Positions 26,202 to 33,047 of a DNA stretch of 61,094 bases are shown here, one piece after another (position 1 is the stretch's first letter; every line of letters starts with the position of its first letter). Made by a program: the position numbers and the translations under genes. The DNA is from Rubrivivax sp. (GTDB lineage Bacteria; Pseudomonadota; Gammaproteobacteria; Burkholderiales; Burkholderiaceae_C). The notes below the pieces were generated by a model. It was not told the origin of the DNA, did not search any database, and was given only the letters and a program-made list of their open reading frames with translations. The stretch spans positions 1 through 61,094 of the forward strand of contig JALHMT010000030.1 of the NCBI GenBank assembly GCA_022843905.1, in the 5' to 3' direction.

Positions 26202-28337
26202 TCAGAACCGGAACGCTGCCGACACGCGAACGCTGCGCGGCGTGCCCGGCTGGACCCAGAGCGTCGAGAAGGAGTTGGTGTAGTAGGTCTGGTCGAAGAG
26301 GTTGTCGATGTCCACGCGCAAGGTGGTCGCCTTCGTCAGGTCATAAGCCGCAAAGGCCCGGGCCGGCGTGTAGGCCGGCAGGGTGAAGCTGGTGATGAAC
26401 TCGCCGGAGCGCTTGCCGACATGGACCAGGCCGCCACCGAAGCGGAGGCCGCGCCCGGCCAGCGCCGTGGTCCGGACCCCCTGCAGGCTCAGGCTGTGGC
26501 GGGGGATGTTGAGCAGGCGCGTTCCGGCAGGGACCGGCGCGCCGAAGTTGGCGTCGTTGAAGGTGTTGGACGTGCGGGCGTCCACGTAGGCATACGACGC
26601 CCAGAGACTGAGCCCGTCGGCGAGTTCGCCGTTCAGGTCGATCTCCAGGCCCCTGCTCTGCGCCTTGCCGATGGCCGCCAGCGTGAAGGCACTCGGGTCG
26701 TCCACGACCAGCATGTTCCCTTGTTCGACCTGGAACAGGGCGATGTGGCCTTGCAGGGCGCCGCCGCGAAGCGAGAACTTCGCTCCGGCCTCGATCGACT
26801 TCGACTGGTTGGGCTCGAAGCCATTGCCCTGCGCGTCGGCGCCGGACAGCGGCCTGAAGTTCTCGCCGAAGGTGGCATACAGCATCAGTGCGTCGCTGGT
26901 CTGGAAGACGAAGCCGAGCTGGGGACTGAGCCGTGTCTCGGTCTGTCGGGTCGTCCGGTTGGCGCTCCGGTTCTCCAGCGTCTGCTCGTAGTCGTCGAAG
27001 CGCGCGCCGATGCGCACCTGCAGGCGGTCGCTCAAGGTGATCTGGTCCTGCACGAACAGACCGGCGGACTTCTGCGTCTCCAGCTGGTTCGTCAAGGGCG
27101 TTGGCGTGGGCAGCGGATACTGGCCGTAGAGCGGGTTGAAGATGTTGATCGCCTGCAGTTGCGCCAGTGACGGGTTGCTGGCCAGCGCCGGTGCGCGTGC
27201 GCGCAGGAACACCTGGTCGTTCTCGAAGCTGTCGACATCGGCACCGACGAGCAGGCGGTGCTGAAGCCCGGCCAGCTGGAATCGACCGTTGACCTCGGCA
27301 CGGATCACCTGGTAGTTCGCGTCGTAGTCGCGGAAGCGGCGTTGGCGTGTCAGCGTCTGGCCGTCGACCAGCAGGCGCTGGCGGTTGCCGGCCAGTTCCG
27401 CTTCCGTCGAGAAGCCTTCGAGCGAGGTCTTGCGGTGGTTGAAACCCAGCAGCGCGCTCCAATCCCTGTTGAAGTCGTGCTGGAACTCGATCTGGTGGCC
27501 GAGCACGTCTGCCGTCAACGGCCCGTCGCCGGGCTCACCGAGGAATCGGCTGTCGGGGATGCGGCCGAGCTCGCCGCCGAGGGCCAGCACGCCGCGGTCG
27601 AAGGGAATCTTCTGCTGGCTGACTTCCAGTTCGTAGACCAGCCGGGTTCGGCCGTCGATGCGCCAGGCCAGCGAAGGACTGGCGCCGTGCTTGCGGGTTT
27701 CGATGGTGTCCCTGAAGCTGCCGGCGTTCTCGGCGAATCCCACCAGGCGCACTGCCACGGCGTCCGACAAGGGCGCAGTCCAGTCGACGTCGGCGCGGTA
27801 GGTGTCGAAACTGCCGGCCGACACGCGGAACTCGCCGGCCGTCTTGAAGGTGGGGCGCTTGGTCACGAGGTTGACCGTGCCGCCGGGCTCGCCGCGGCCG
27901 AAGAGCGCCGCGCGCGGACCCTTGAGCACCTCGACGGACTCGATGCCGGACAGGTCCCGAGGCCCGCCGAAGCCCCGCCCGGCATTGAAGCCGTTGACCA
28001 GGTAGTTGCTCGGCAGGTTCTCGTCACCGACGAAGCCGCGCAGGGCGAACGCGTTCCACAGCCCGCCGAAGTTGTTCTGCCTGGCCACCGACGCCGACAG
28101 GTCCAGCGCCTGATCGAGGCCCACCGCGCCCGCGTTGCGCAGCGTCTCCGCATCGATGGCCTGCTCCGCCTGGGGTGTTTCCAGGCGCTTGAAGTCGCCC
28201 TGGTAAGCCTGGCGCGTGCTGGTGATGCTGATGGTGTCGGGGCGGGCACCGCTGTCCGGGCCCGACTGGGCCCCGGCGGGAACGGCGAGCAAGGACGACG
28301 AGCACAGCACCCAGGCTGCGGGTCCGGCGTTGTTCAT
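26202..28337 (-). CDS. TonB-dependent outer-membrane receptor (siderophore-receptor-like)
   Basis: The protein has 711 residues. A signal peptide (residues 1-23, ending VPAGAQ) is followed by a plug domain with the usual motifs (LRNAGAVGLDQALDLSASVA, FALRGFVGD, VEVLKGPRAALFGRGEPGG). The 22-strand barrel ends in the membrane-insertion residue F (RVSAAFRF). No N-terminal signalling extension is present, so it is not a FecA-type transducer. The EPGGTVNLVTKRP sequence resembles ferric-siderophore receptors. It is the first gene of a four-gene unit with an ABC-2 exporter, an uncommon partner for an uptake receptor. It may take up the loaded form of a molecule whose free form the ABC system exports, but this is inference. 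Confidence 0.93.
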   Translation of the reverse strand: MNNAGPAAWVLCSSSLLAVPAGAQSGPDSGARPDTISITSTRQAYQGDFKRLETPQAEQAIDAETLRNAGAVGLDQALDLSASVARQNNFGGLWNAFALRGFVGDENLPSNYLVNGFNAGRGFGGPRDLSGIESVEVLKGPRAALFGRGEPGGTVNLVTKRPTFKTAGEFRVSAGSFDTYRADVDWTAPLSDAVAVRLVGFAENAGSFRDTIETRKHGASPSLAWRIDGRTRLVYELEVSQQKIPFDRGVLALGGELGRIPDSRFLGEPGDGPLTADVLGHQIEFQHDFNRDWSALLGFNHRKTSLEGFSTEAELAGNRQRLLVDGQTLTRQRRFRDYDANYQVIRAEVNGRFQLAGLQHRLLVGADVDSFENDQVFLRARAPALASNPSLAQLQAINIFNPLYGQYPLPTPTPLTNQLETQKSAGLFVQDQITLSDRLQVRIGARFDDYEQTLENRSANRTTRQTETRLSPQLGFVFQTSDALMLYATFGENFRPLSGADAQGNGFEPNQSKSIEAGAKFSLRGGALQGHIALFQVEQGNMLVVDDPSAFTLAAIGKAQSRGLEIDLNGELADGLSLWASYAYVDARTSNTFNDANFGAPVPAGTRLLNIPRHSLSLQGVRTTALAGRGLRFGGGLVHVGKRSGEFITSFTLPAYTPARAFAAYDLTKATTLRVDIDNLFDQTYYTNSFSTLWVQPGTPRSVRVSAAFRF

Positions 28338-28604
28338 GTGGAAACCTCGACGAGAGTGGAGCCCGAAGGCGTCAGGGCTTCAGCACGCTGCGATGAACTG
28401 GGTTCCACGGTCGCTGGCTGTCGCACAGCCTACATGATACTGATTCCTCAATTGCGTTTATGTGACCGACGCGGCGCTGCCACGTCAGCGGAGCCATCAG
28501 GACCAGGTCGACCGAGCGCTCAGCATGGCCGCTGGGCGCCACACAGCGCATCGGCCAGCGCGCGCAACTGTTGCTCAGCGGTGTGCTCGACGGCGAGCCC
28601 GTCC
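28338..28604. other. Intergenic stretch upstream of the TonB receptor, no gene seen
   Basis: No convincing gene is present. It must hold the promoter of the receptor operon. A sequence at 28434-28456 has one good half of a Fur box but a poor second half. At about 28500-28600 the minus strand reads like a scrap of coding sequence (AEQQLRALADAL), possibly transposase-derived, adjoining the group II intron fragment. It is too short to assign. Confidence 0.4.
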
Positions 28605-28755
28605 ACTATCGGGTACTTGTTCGTCGGCCTGCAGCTTCGCTCCGCGCTTCCTCTCCACACTCGGTCGCCCTCATGCAGTTGCGCTTCACTTCGTCCGCTG
28701 TGATCAGCTTGCGGCGGGACTTGCACCCGCAGGAGTGCGCCCGTGCCGGGCGCAC
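28605..28755 (-). mobile_element. Probable 5' fragment of a group II intron (truncated, no reverse transcriptase)
   Basis: The minus strand starts GTGCG, the group II intron 5' consensus GUGYG. It goes directly into a hairpin GTGCGCCC/GGGCGCAC, then GGGTGCAAGTCCC and GAGCGAAGCTGC-type stretches that recur in domain I of bacterial group II introns. The likeness is lost near 28605. No maturase gene or domain V is found, so it is a relic. The 5' end sits about seven bases after the stem of an intrinsic terminator (28763-28786), the insertion site preferred by class C introns. Identification is from memory of the RNA family, not from a search. Confidence 0.5.
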
Positions 28756-28762
28756 CAATGAA

Positions 28763-28786
28763 AAGAGCCCGCATTGGCGGGCTCTT
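28763..28786 (-). terminator. Intrinsic terminator of the PEP-CTERM gene
   Basis: A perfect 10-bp stem AAGAGCCCGC/GCGGGCTCTT has a four-base loop. On the minus strand it is followed by TT and ends in a TTTTC run. It begins 22 bases downstream of the stop of the gene at 28809-29408. Confidence 0.88.
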
Positions 28787-28808
28787 GTGGGGCAGCGCTA
28801 GAGATCGG

Positions 28809-29408
28809 TCAGGCGCGCTTGCGGCTGCGTCCCGCCAGACCCGCAGCCGTCATTGCCAGTGCCAGGAGGCCCAGTGTGGCGGGCTCAGGGACGGCGTTGA
28901 CCGAACCAATCTGTACGTTGTCCACCAGACCCTCGGGGGAGTTGGCCGTCACGCGGATGGCATCAAAGGAAATCCCGCTGAAGCCAAGGAAGGCCGTGTT
29001 GGGGTTGTTGAACGTGACTGCTTGCGAGAACGACTCAACCACGCTGTTGCCCAGCAGGGCTTCCACAAAAACGGTGGTCGGGTTCTTGGCGTAGCCAAAT
29101 GCGGCCGAGGTGACGACTTGGCCGAAGCTCAGCACGAACGGAATCGTGGAGGAAACGCCGATGTAATCGCCACTGATGCCAGGGAAAGCAGAGAAACCTT
29201 GGCTGTTGTAAGTGTGACCTGAGCTTGTGACACCAAAGGCCGCAAATTGGTTGGTGATCAAGGTCCCGGCGGGGAAGTTCAACTCGCTGAAGGTGATCGT
29301 GGTGGCTGGTGCGGCCAAACCGAAGCTGTTGACGATCGGCACCGCTTGGGCGCCGGAAGCCAGAAGGCCGGCGGCTGCCAGGGTGATCAAGGCGATGTGC
29401 TTGTTCAT
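28809..29408 (-). CDS. PEP-CTERM sorting-domain extracellular protein
   Basis: The protein has 199 residues. A signal peptide (MNKHIALITLAAAGLLASGAQA) is followed by a beta-rich body with repeated F-G-F and Ser/Thr-rich strands. It ends with the sorting signal VPEPATLGLLALAMTAAGLAG and a basic tail RSRKRA. Such proteins are processed by exosortase and linked to exopolysaccharide export in biofilm or floc formation. The frame is open 24 codons further, but the ATG at 29408 begins the signal peptide and has GGAG eight bases upstream. A sigma-54-like promoter lies 37 bases upstream of the start, and an intrinsic terminator follows. The body matches no domain I can name. Confidence 0.9.
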   Translation of the reverse strand: MNKHIALITLAAAGLLASGAQAVPIVNSFGLAAPATTITFSELNFPAGTLITNQFAAFGVTSSGHTYNSQGFSAFPGISGDYIGVSSTIPFVLSFGQVVTSAAFGYAKNPTTVFVEALLGNSVVESFSQAVTFNNPNTAFLGFSGISFDAIRVTANSPEGLVDNVQIGSVNAVPEPATLGLLALAMTAAGLAGRSRKRA

Positions 29409-29445
29409 GGAGAAACTCCGTTCCGAAGGGTATTCAGCCATCCAA

Positions 29446-29461
29446 GCCAGATCTGTACCAA
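29446..29461 (-). promoter_or_regulatory. Sigma-54-like promoter of the first PEP-CTERM gene
   Basis: The minus strand reads TTGGTACAGATCTGGCTT, which gives GG and GC at the required 10-base spacing and matches most of TTGGCACG-N4-TTGC. Transcription would start near 29434, about 26 bases before the ATG. PEP-CTERM genes are often controlled by the PrsK/PrsR two-component system, whose regulator is a sigma-54 activator, so the site is plausible. Confidence 0.55.
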
Positions 29462-29606
29462 CACCGAAAACTCGTTTCAAATCAGATACTTATGGGCAGC
29501 ACACCAACCTGCCATTGGCCAAGTGTAAAAACCATCAACACCTGGGAACCCGACTTGAAAGGCTTCGCTTCGCTGCCATGAGCAGCGCCGTGCGACTTGA
29601 GGGCTG

Positions 29607-29800
29607 TTGAAGTCCTTCGTCGACGAGCAAGTCAGCAGCCGCGGCTTCGGGACCAGCAGCGAGTACGTTCGAGAGCTGATCCGCAAGCAACTTGGGCGCT
29701 ACCCCTGCCTGGTCTTCGACGACGAGCGCGACGAGCACATCGACATGTGGCGCGTGCTGCACGAGCAGCGCGACATCCTGCCTGGATGAACGAGGCGTGA
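29607..29800 (+). pseudogene. Collapsed parDE toxin-antitoxin locus (ParD N-half fused to ParE C-half, frameshifted)
   Basis: From the TTG at 29607 the frame reads KSFVDEQVSSRGFGTSSEYVRELIRK, the ParD ribbon-helix-helix antitoxin without its first ten or so residues. It then passes directly into RYPCLVFDDERDEHIDMWRVLHEQRDI, the C-terminal strands of a ParE toxin. An internal deletion has thus removed the end of parD and most of parE. The frame then ends at DILPG with TGA at 29787. One added base near 29778 would restore DIPAWMNEA and a stop at 29800, the expected ParE ending. It is therefore a relic with a deletion, a 5' truncation and a frameshift. It codes for no working toxin. Confidence 0.8.
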
Positions 29801-29872
29801 GTTCACGCTCGGCGCCCTTCGTCTGCCTCGGCCACCAGAGAACGTGCGCGGGGACCGGGCGGCCCCGCCGGA

Positions 29873-30646
29873 CTACTGCTCGGCGAACGCCCGCTCGATG
29901 ACGAAGTCGCCCGGCCTGCTGGTGCTGCCTTCCTCGAAGCCACGTTCTTCGAGCAGGCCCTTCAGCTCGCGCAGCATGGCCGGGCTGCCGCAGATCATGG
30001 CGCGGTCGTGTTCGGGGTGCAGTTCGGGCAGACCGAGCTGCGCCGCCAGTTCGCCGCTGCGGATGAGCTGCGGGATGCGGCCCATGGTGCGGAACGGCTC
30101 GCGCGTGACGGTGGGCACGTAGCGCAGCTTGGCGCTCACGGCCTCGCCCAGGTACTCGTGCCCGGGCAGCTGTTCGGTCAGCAGCTCGCGATAGGCCAGC
30201 TCGTCGACCAGGCGCACGCCATGCACCAGCACGACCTGTTCGAAGCGTTCGTAGACCTCGGGGTCTCGCACGATCGACAGGAAGGGCGCCAGCCCGGTGC
30301 CCGTGGCCAGCAGGTACAGGCGCTTGCCCGGGCGCAGGTAGTCCACCACCAGCGTGCCGGTGGGCTTGCGGCCGACCAGGATGTCGTCGCCCGGCTGGAT
30401 GTGCTGCAGCCGGGACGTGAGCGGGCCGTCGGGCACCTTGATGCTGAGGAACTCGAGGTGCTCCTCGTAGTTGGCGCTGGCCACGCTGTAGGCGCGCACC
30501 AGCGGCTTGCCGTCGACGCGCAGCCCGATCATCGTGAAATGCCCGTTCAGGAAACGCAGCGACGCGTCGCGGGTGGTGGTGAAGCTGAACAGGCGGTCGG
30601 TCCAGTGGTGCACGCTGAGCACACGTTCGGTGTTGAAGGCGCTCAT
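29873..30646 (-). CDS. fpr: Ferredoxin-NADP(+) reductase
   Basis: This 257-residue flavoprotein moves electrons between NADPH and ferredoxin or flavodoxin. The FAD-binding motif is RAYSVASANYEEHLEF. The NADP-binding region begins at LYLLATGTGLAPFLSIVRD, and AMICGSPAM is the nucleotide-site strand near the C-terminus. The last residues ERAFAEQ resemble the short-tailed bacterial Fpr group used in oxidative-stress defence and reductant supply. The ATG at 30646 begins the conserved MSAFNTERVLSVHHWTDRLF. It stands alone between the parDE relic and the thiolase and diverges from the latter. Confidence 0.94.
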   Translation of the reverse strand: MSAFNTERVLSVHHWTDRLFSFTTTRDASLRFLNGHFTMIGLRVDGKPLVRAYSVASANYEEHLEFLSIKVPDGPLTSRLQHIQPGDDILVGRKPTGTLVVDYLRPGKRLYLLATGTGLAPFLSIVRDPEVYERFEQVVLVHGVRLVDELAYRELLTEQLPGHEYLGEAVSAKLRYVPTVTREPFRTMGRIPQLIRSGELAAQLGLPELHPEHDRAMICGSPAMLRELKGLLEERGFEEGSTSRPGDFVIERAFAEQ

Positions 30647-30899
30647 CGGGGTGGCCGGGCGCCGTGCTTGAAGTTCATGGTGTCGTCACGAAGGATTCCT
30701 GCCCGGATGCTACGTGCGCCGTTGCGGCCGATCAAGGTCGAGCCGTCCCCGCAGCTGGGCGCGGCGGGGCGGAAGCCCCGCTAGGCCGCCCCCGGTGGCA
30801 TCATGAGACATGGATGTCATGCCATGCCCTCGGGCCCGGATTCCCGGGATGCCACCGAGCCGAGGCCCTGGACCAACCCCGAGCTGAAGGAGCCACACC
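30647..30899. other. Divergent promoter region between fpr and the thiolase gene
   Basis: The region is non-coding. GACATGGATGTC (30807-30818) is a short palindrome about 80 bases before the thiolase start and could be an operator. A strong ribosome-binding site AAGGAG lies eight bases before the thiolase ATG. No LiuR-type palindrome or sigma-54 element was found here. Confidence 0.4.
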
Positions 30900-32078
30900 A
30901 TGTCCGACCCCATCGTCATCGTCTCCGCCGCCCGCACGCCCATCGGGGGCCTGCTGGGAGACTTCTCTTCGCTGGCCGCCTGGGAACTGGGCGCCGTGGC
31001 CGTGAAGGCGGCCGTCGAGCGCGCCGGGGTGCCCGGCGACGCCGTCGACGAAGTGTTGCTGGGCAACTGCCTGATGGCCGGCCAGGGCCAGGCGCCGGCG
31101 CGCCAGGCGATGCGCAAGGCAGGCCTGCCCGACAGCACCGGTGCCGTGACGCTCACCAAGATGTGCGGCAGCGGCATGCGCGCGATGATGTTCGCGCACG
31201 ACATGCTGGCCGCCGGCAGCGCCGACGTTCTGCTGGCCGGCGGCATGGAGAGCATGACCAACGCGCCGCACCTGATGTTCGCGCGCAAGGGTGTGCGCTA
31301 CGGCGCGGCGCAGATGTTCGACCACATGGCCATCGACGGCCTCGAAGACGCCTACGAGCGCGGCAAGGCGATGGGGGTGTTCGCCGAGCAGTGCGTGGCC
31401 AAGTACCAGTTCACGCGCGAGGCGCAGGACCACTTCGCCATCTCGTCCACCACGCGCAGCAAGCAGGCCAACGAGGACGGCAGCTTCGACTGGGAGATGG
31501 CCCCCGTCACGCTGGCCGGCAAGGGCGGCGAGACCGTGATCAGGTTCGACGAGCAGCCCTTCAAGGCCAAGCTCGACAAGATCCCGGGCCTGAAGCCCGC
31601 CTTCAAGAAGGACGGCACCATCACCGCGGCCAATGCCAGCAGCATCAGCGACGGCGCCGCGGCCCTGGTGATGATGCGCGAGAGCACGGCGCGGCAGCAC
31701 GGCTGCACGCCCATCGCGCGCATCGTCAGCCATGCCGTGCACGCGCAGGCGCCCGACTGGTTCACCACCGCGCCGGTGGGCGCCATCCAGAAGGCGCTGA
31801 AGAAGGCCGGCTGGCAGCCGAGCCAGGTCGAGCTGTGGGAAGTCAACGAGGCCTTCGCGGCGGTGACCATGGCTGCCATGACCGAGTTCAAGCTGGCGCA
31901 CGAGATCGTCAACGTGCACGGCGGCGCCTGCGCCCTGGGCCACCCCATCGGCGCCTCGGGCGCGCGCATCGTCGTCACGCTGCTGGGCGCCCTGCGCAAG
32001 CACGGCAGGAAGCGCGGCGTGGCGGCGCTGTGCATCGGCGGCGGCGAGGCCACGGCCCTGGCCGTCGAGATGCTTTGA
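30900..32078 (+). CDS. Acetyl-CoA C-acetyltransferase (thiolase)
   Basis: This 392-residue thiolase condenses two acetyl-CoA to acetoacetyl-CoA or cleaves 3-ketoacyl-CoA. The nucleophile is C89 in LTKMCGSGMRAMM. VNEAFAAVT, GGACALGHPIGASGAR and the second active cysteine in ALCIGGGEATA are all present. The SMTNAPH and MFDHMAIDGLEDAY strings are typical of biosynthetic-type (PhaA/AtoB) thiolases. ATG at 30900 with AAGGAG upstream. It precedes the LysE gene by 13 bases, which may be simple read-through. It could serve leucine degradation (acetoacetyl-CoA) or polyhydroxybutyrate synthesis. Confidence 0.95.
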   Translation: MSDPIVIVSAARTPIGGLLGDFSSLAAWELGAVAVKAAVERAGVPGDAVDEVLLGNCLMAGQGQAPARQAMRKAGLPDSTGAVTLTKMCGSGMRAMMFAHDMLAAGSADVLLAGGMESMTNAPHLMFARKGVRYGAAQMFDHMAIDGLEDAYERGKAMGVFAEQCVAKYQFTREAQDHFAISSTTRSKQANEDGSFDWEMAPVTLAGKGGETVIRFDEQPFKAKLDKIPGLKPAFKKDGTITAANASSISDGAAALVMMRESTARQHGCTPIARIVSHAVHAQAPDWFTTAPVGAIQKALKKAGWQPSQVELWEVNEAFAAVTMAAMTEFKLAHEIVNVHGGACALGHPIGASGARIVVTLLGALRKHGRKRGVAALCIGGGEATALAVEML

Positions 32079-32091
32079 TGCCGGCGCGCTG

Positions 32092-32754
32092 ATGCTGGAA
32101 ACGCTGGGCCTGGCCGGCGGGCGCGAACTGCTGCTGTTCGTGGCCGCGGTGGCCGTGCTCAACGCGACACCGGGGGTCGACCTGCTGCTGGCTGTCTCGC
32201 GCACGCTGCAGGCCGGCCCGCGCGCCGGCGTGGCCGCGGCGCTGGGCATCAATGCCGGCTGCGTCGTGCACGCCCTGGCCGCGGCCTTCGGACTGGCGGC
32301 CGTGCTGGCCGTGTCCGGTACGGCCTTCGCGCTGCTGAAGTGGGCCGGCGCCGCCTACCTGCTGTGGCTGGCCGTGGGCATGCTGCGTCAGGCGTGGCGC
32401 GCGCCGGGCGACGCCAGGGCCGCTGCGCCTGCGCCACCACGCAGCCTGTGGGCCGACTTCCGCGTGGGCGTGCTGACCAACGTGCTGAACCCCAAGGTGG
32501 CGCTGTTCTTCCTGGCCTTCCTGCCGCAGTTCATCCAGCCCGGCGCCGCCCACAAGACTGCGGCCTTCCTGGCCCTGGGCGCCTGGTTCATCGTGCAGAG
32601 CACGGTGTTCCTGCTGGGGGTCGTGGCCGTCGCAGCCCGGCTCCGACAGCTGCCCGCCTCACCCCTTGCCGCGCGCTGGTTGAACGCCGCCGGCGGGCTG
32701 CTCTTCGCGGGCCTGGCCTTGAGACTGCTGACCTCGAAGCCCCAGCTCGGTTGA
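32092..32754 (+). CDS. LysE/RhtB family amino-acid exporter
   Basis: This 220-residue inner-membrane protein has six predicted helices. The family motif at residues 20-40 (AVLNATPGVDLLLAVSRTL) matches the N-x-x-PGP-type signature with PGV, and a second conserved region lies at FRVGVLTNVLNPKVALFFLAFLPQF. Such carriers export amino acids or related metabolites. The gene follows the thiolase after 13 bases and ends in a strong hairpin at 32783-32803. The substrate is not known. Confidence 0.9.
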   Translation: MLETLGLAGGRELLLFVAAVAVLNATPGVDLLLAVSRTLQAGPRAGVAAALGINAGCVVHALAAAFGLAAVLAVSGTAFALLKWAGAAYLLWLAVGMLRQAWRAPGDARAAAPAPPRSLWADFRVGVLTNVLNPKVALFFLAFLPQFIQPGAAHKTAAFLALGAWFIVQSTVFLLGVVAVAARLRQLPASPLAARWLNAAGGLLFAGLALRLLTSKPQLG

Positions 32755-32782
32755 ATCGCGCCCAGGCGCACGGGCGAGCACT

Positions 32783-32803
32783 GCACGGCTCCCGGAGCCG
32801 TGC
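32783..32803 (+). terminator. Hairpin after the LysE gene
   Basis: The perfect 9-bp stem GCACGGCTC/GAGCCGTGC has loop CCG and lies 29 bases after the LysE stop. There is no T run, but it lies at the edge of the nested palindrome element (32802-33020) that separates the convergent genes. Confidence 0.55.
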
Positions 32804-33020
32804 GGGGTGGGCGGGGCAGGGACCGTCCGCGCCGCCGAGAAGCGCAGGGCCCGGGGCCTCGCGCGCAGCGCGAGTTGTCGACACGCTCGTCGCAGGTGTC
32901 TGAGCGCAGAGAGCGCAGCGAACGAAGCGAGTTCTGCGACGCGGCCCCGGGCCCGAGCATCGCAGGGAACCCCTCGCGCAGCGAGGGGCCAGCGGTCGGC
33001 CCCTGCCCCGCCCGCCCCGC
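32802..33020. repeat. Nested inverted-repeat element of about 220 bp between convergent genes
   Basis: Three pairs of arms are roughly concentric. The outer pair is GCGGGGTGGGCGGGGCAGGG (32802-32821) against 33001-33020 with one mismatch. The middle pair is GGGCCCGGGGCC (32847-32858) against 32943-32954, perfect. The inner pair is CGTCGCAG (32888-32895) against 32934-32941, perfect. Two further small hairpins with a GCA loop lie at 32858-32874 (CTCGCGC stem) and 32970-32988 (CCCCTCGC stem). The whole can fold as one long branched hairpin on either strand. It resembles a MITE- or BIME-like repeat, and no coding capacity is seen. Confidence 0.7.
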
Positions 33021-33047
33021 ACGGCGGGCGCGCCCTTGCCGAGTGCG

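Noticed and set aside
28434..28456. Possible Fur box before the TonB receptor (minus strand GCAATTGAGGAATCAGTATCA)
   Set aside because: Only the right half (AATCAGTATC) fits the Fur consensus; the left half needs a one-base gap. Too weak to list as a site, although iron control would suit the receptor.
28520..28774. 84-residue open frame on the minus strand
   Set aside because: It begins in the terminator, runs through the group II intron-like sequence, and has no family likeness.
30807..30818. GACATGGATGTC as a LiuR-type site for the thiolase
   Set aside because: It does not match TTGACGTWWACGTCAA. It is kept only as an unassigned short palindrome.
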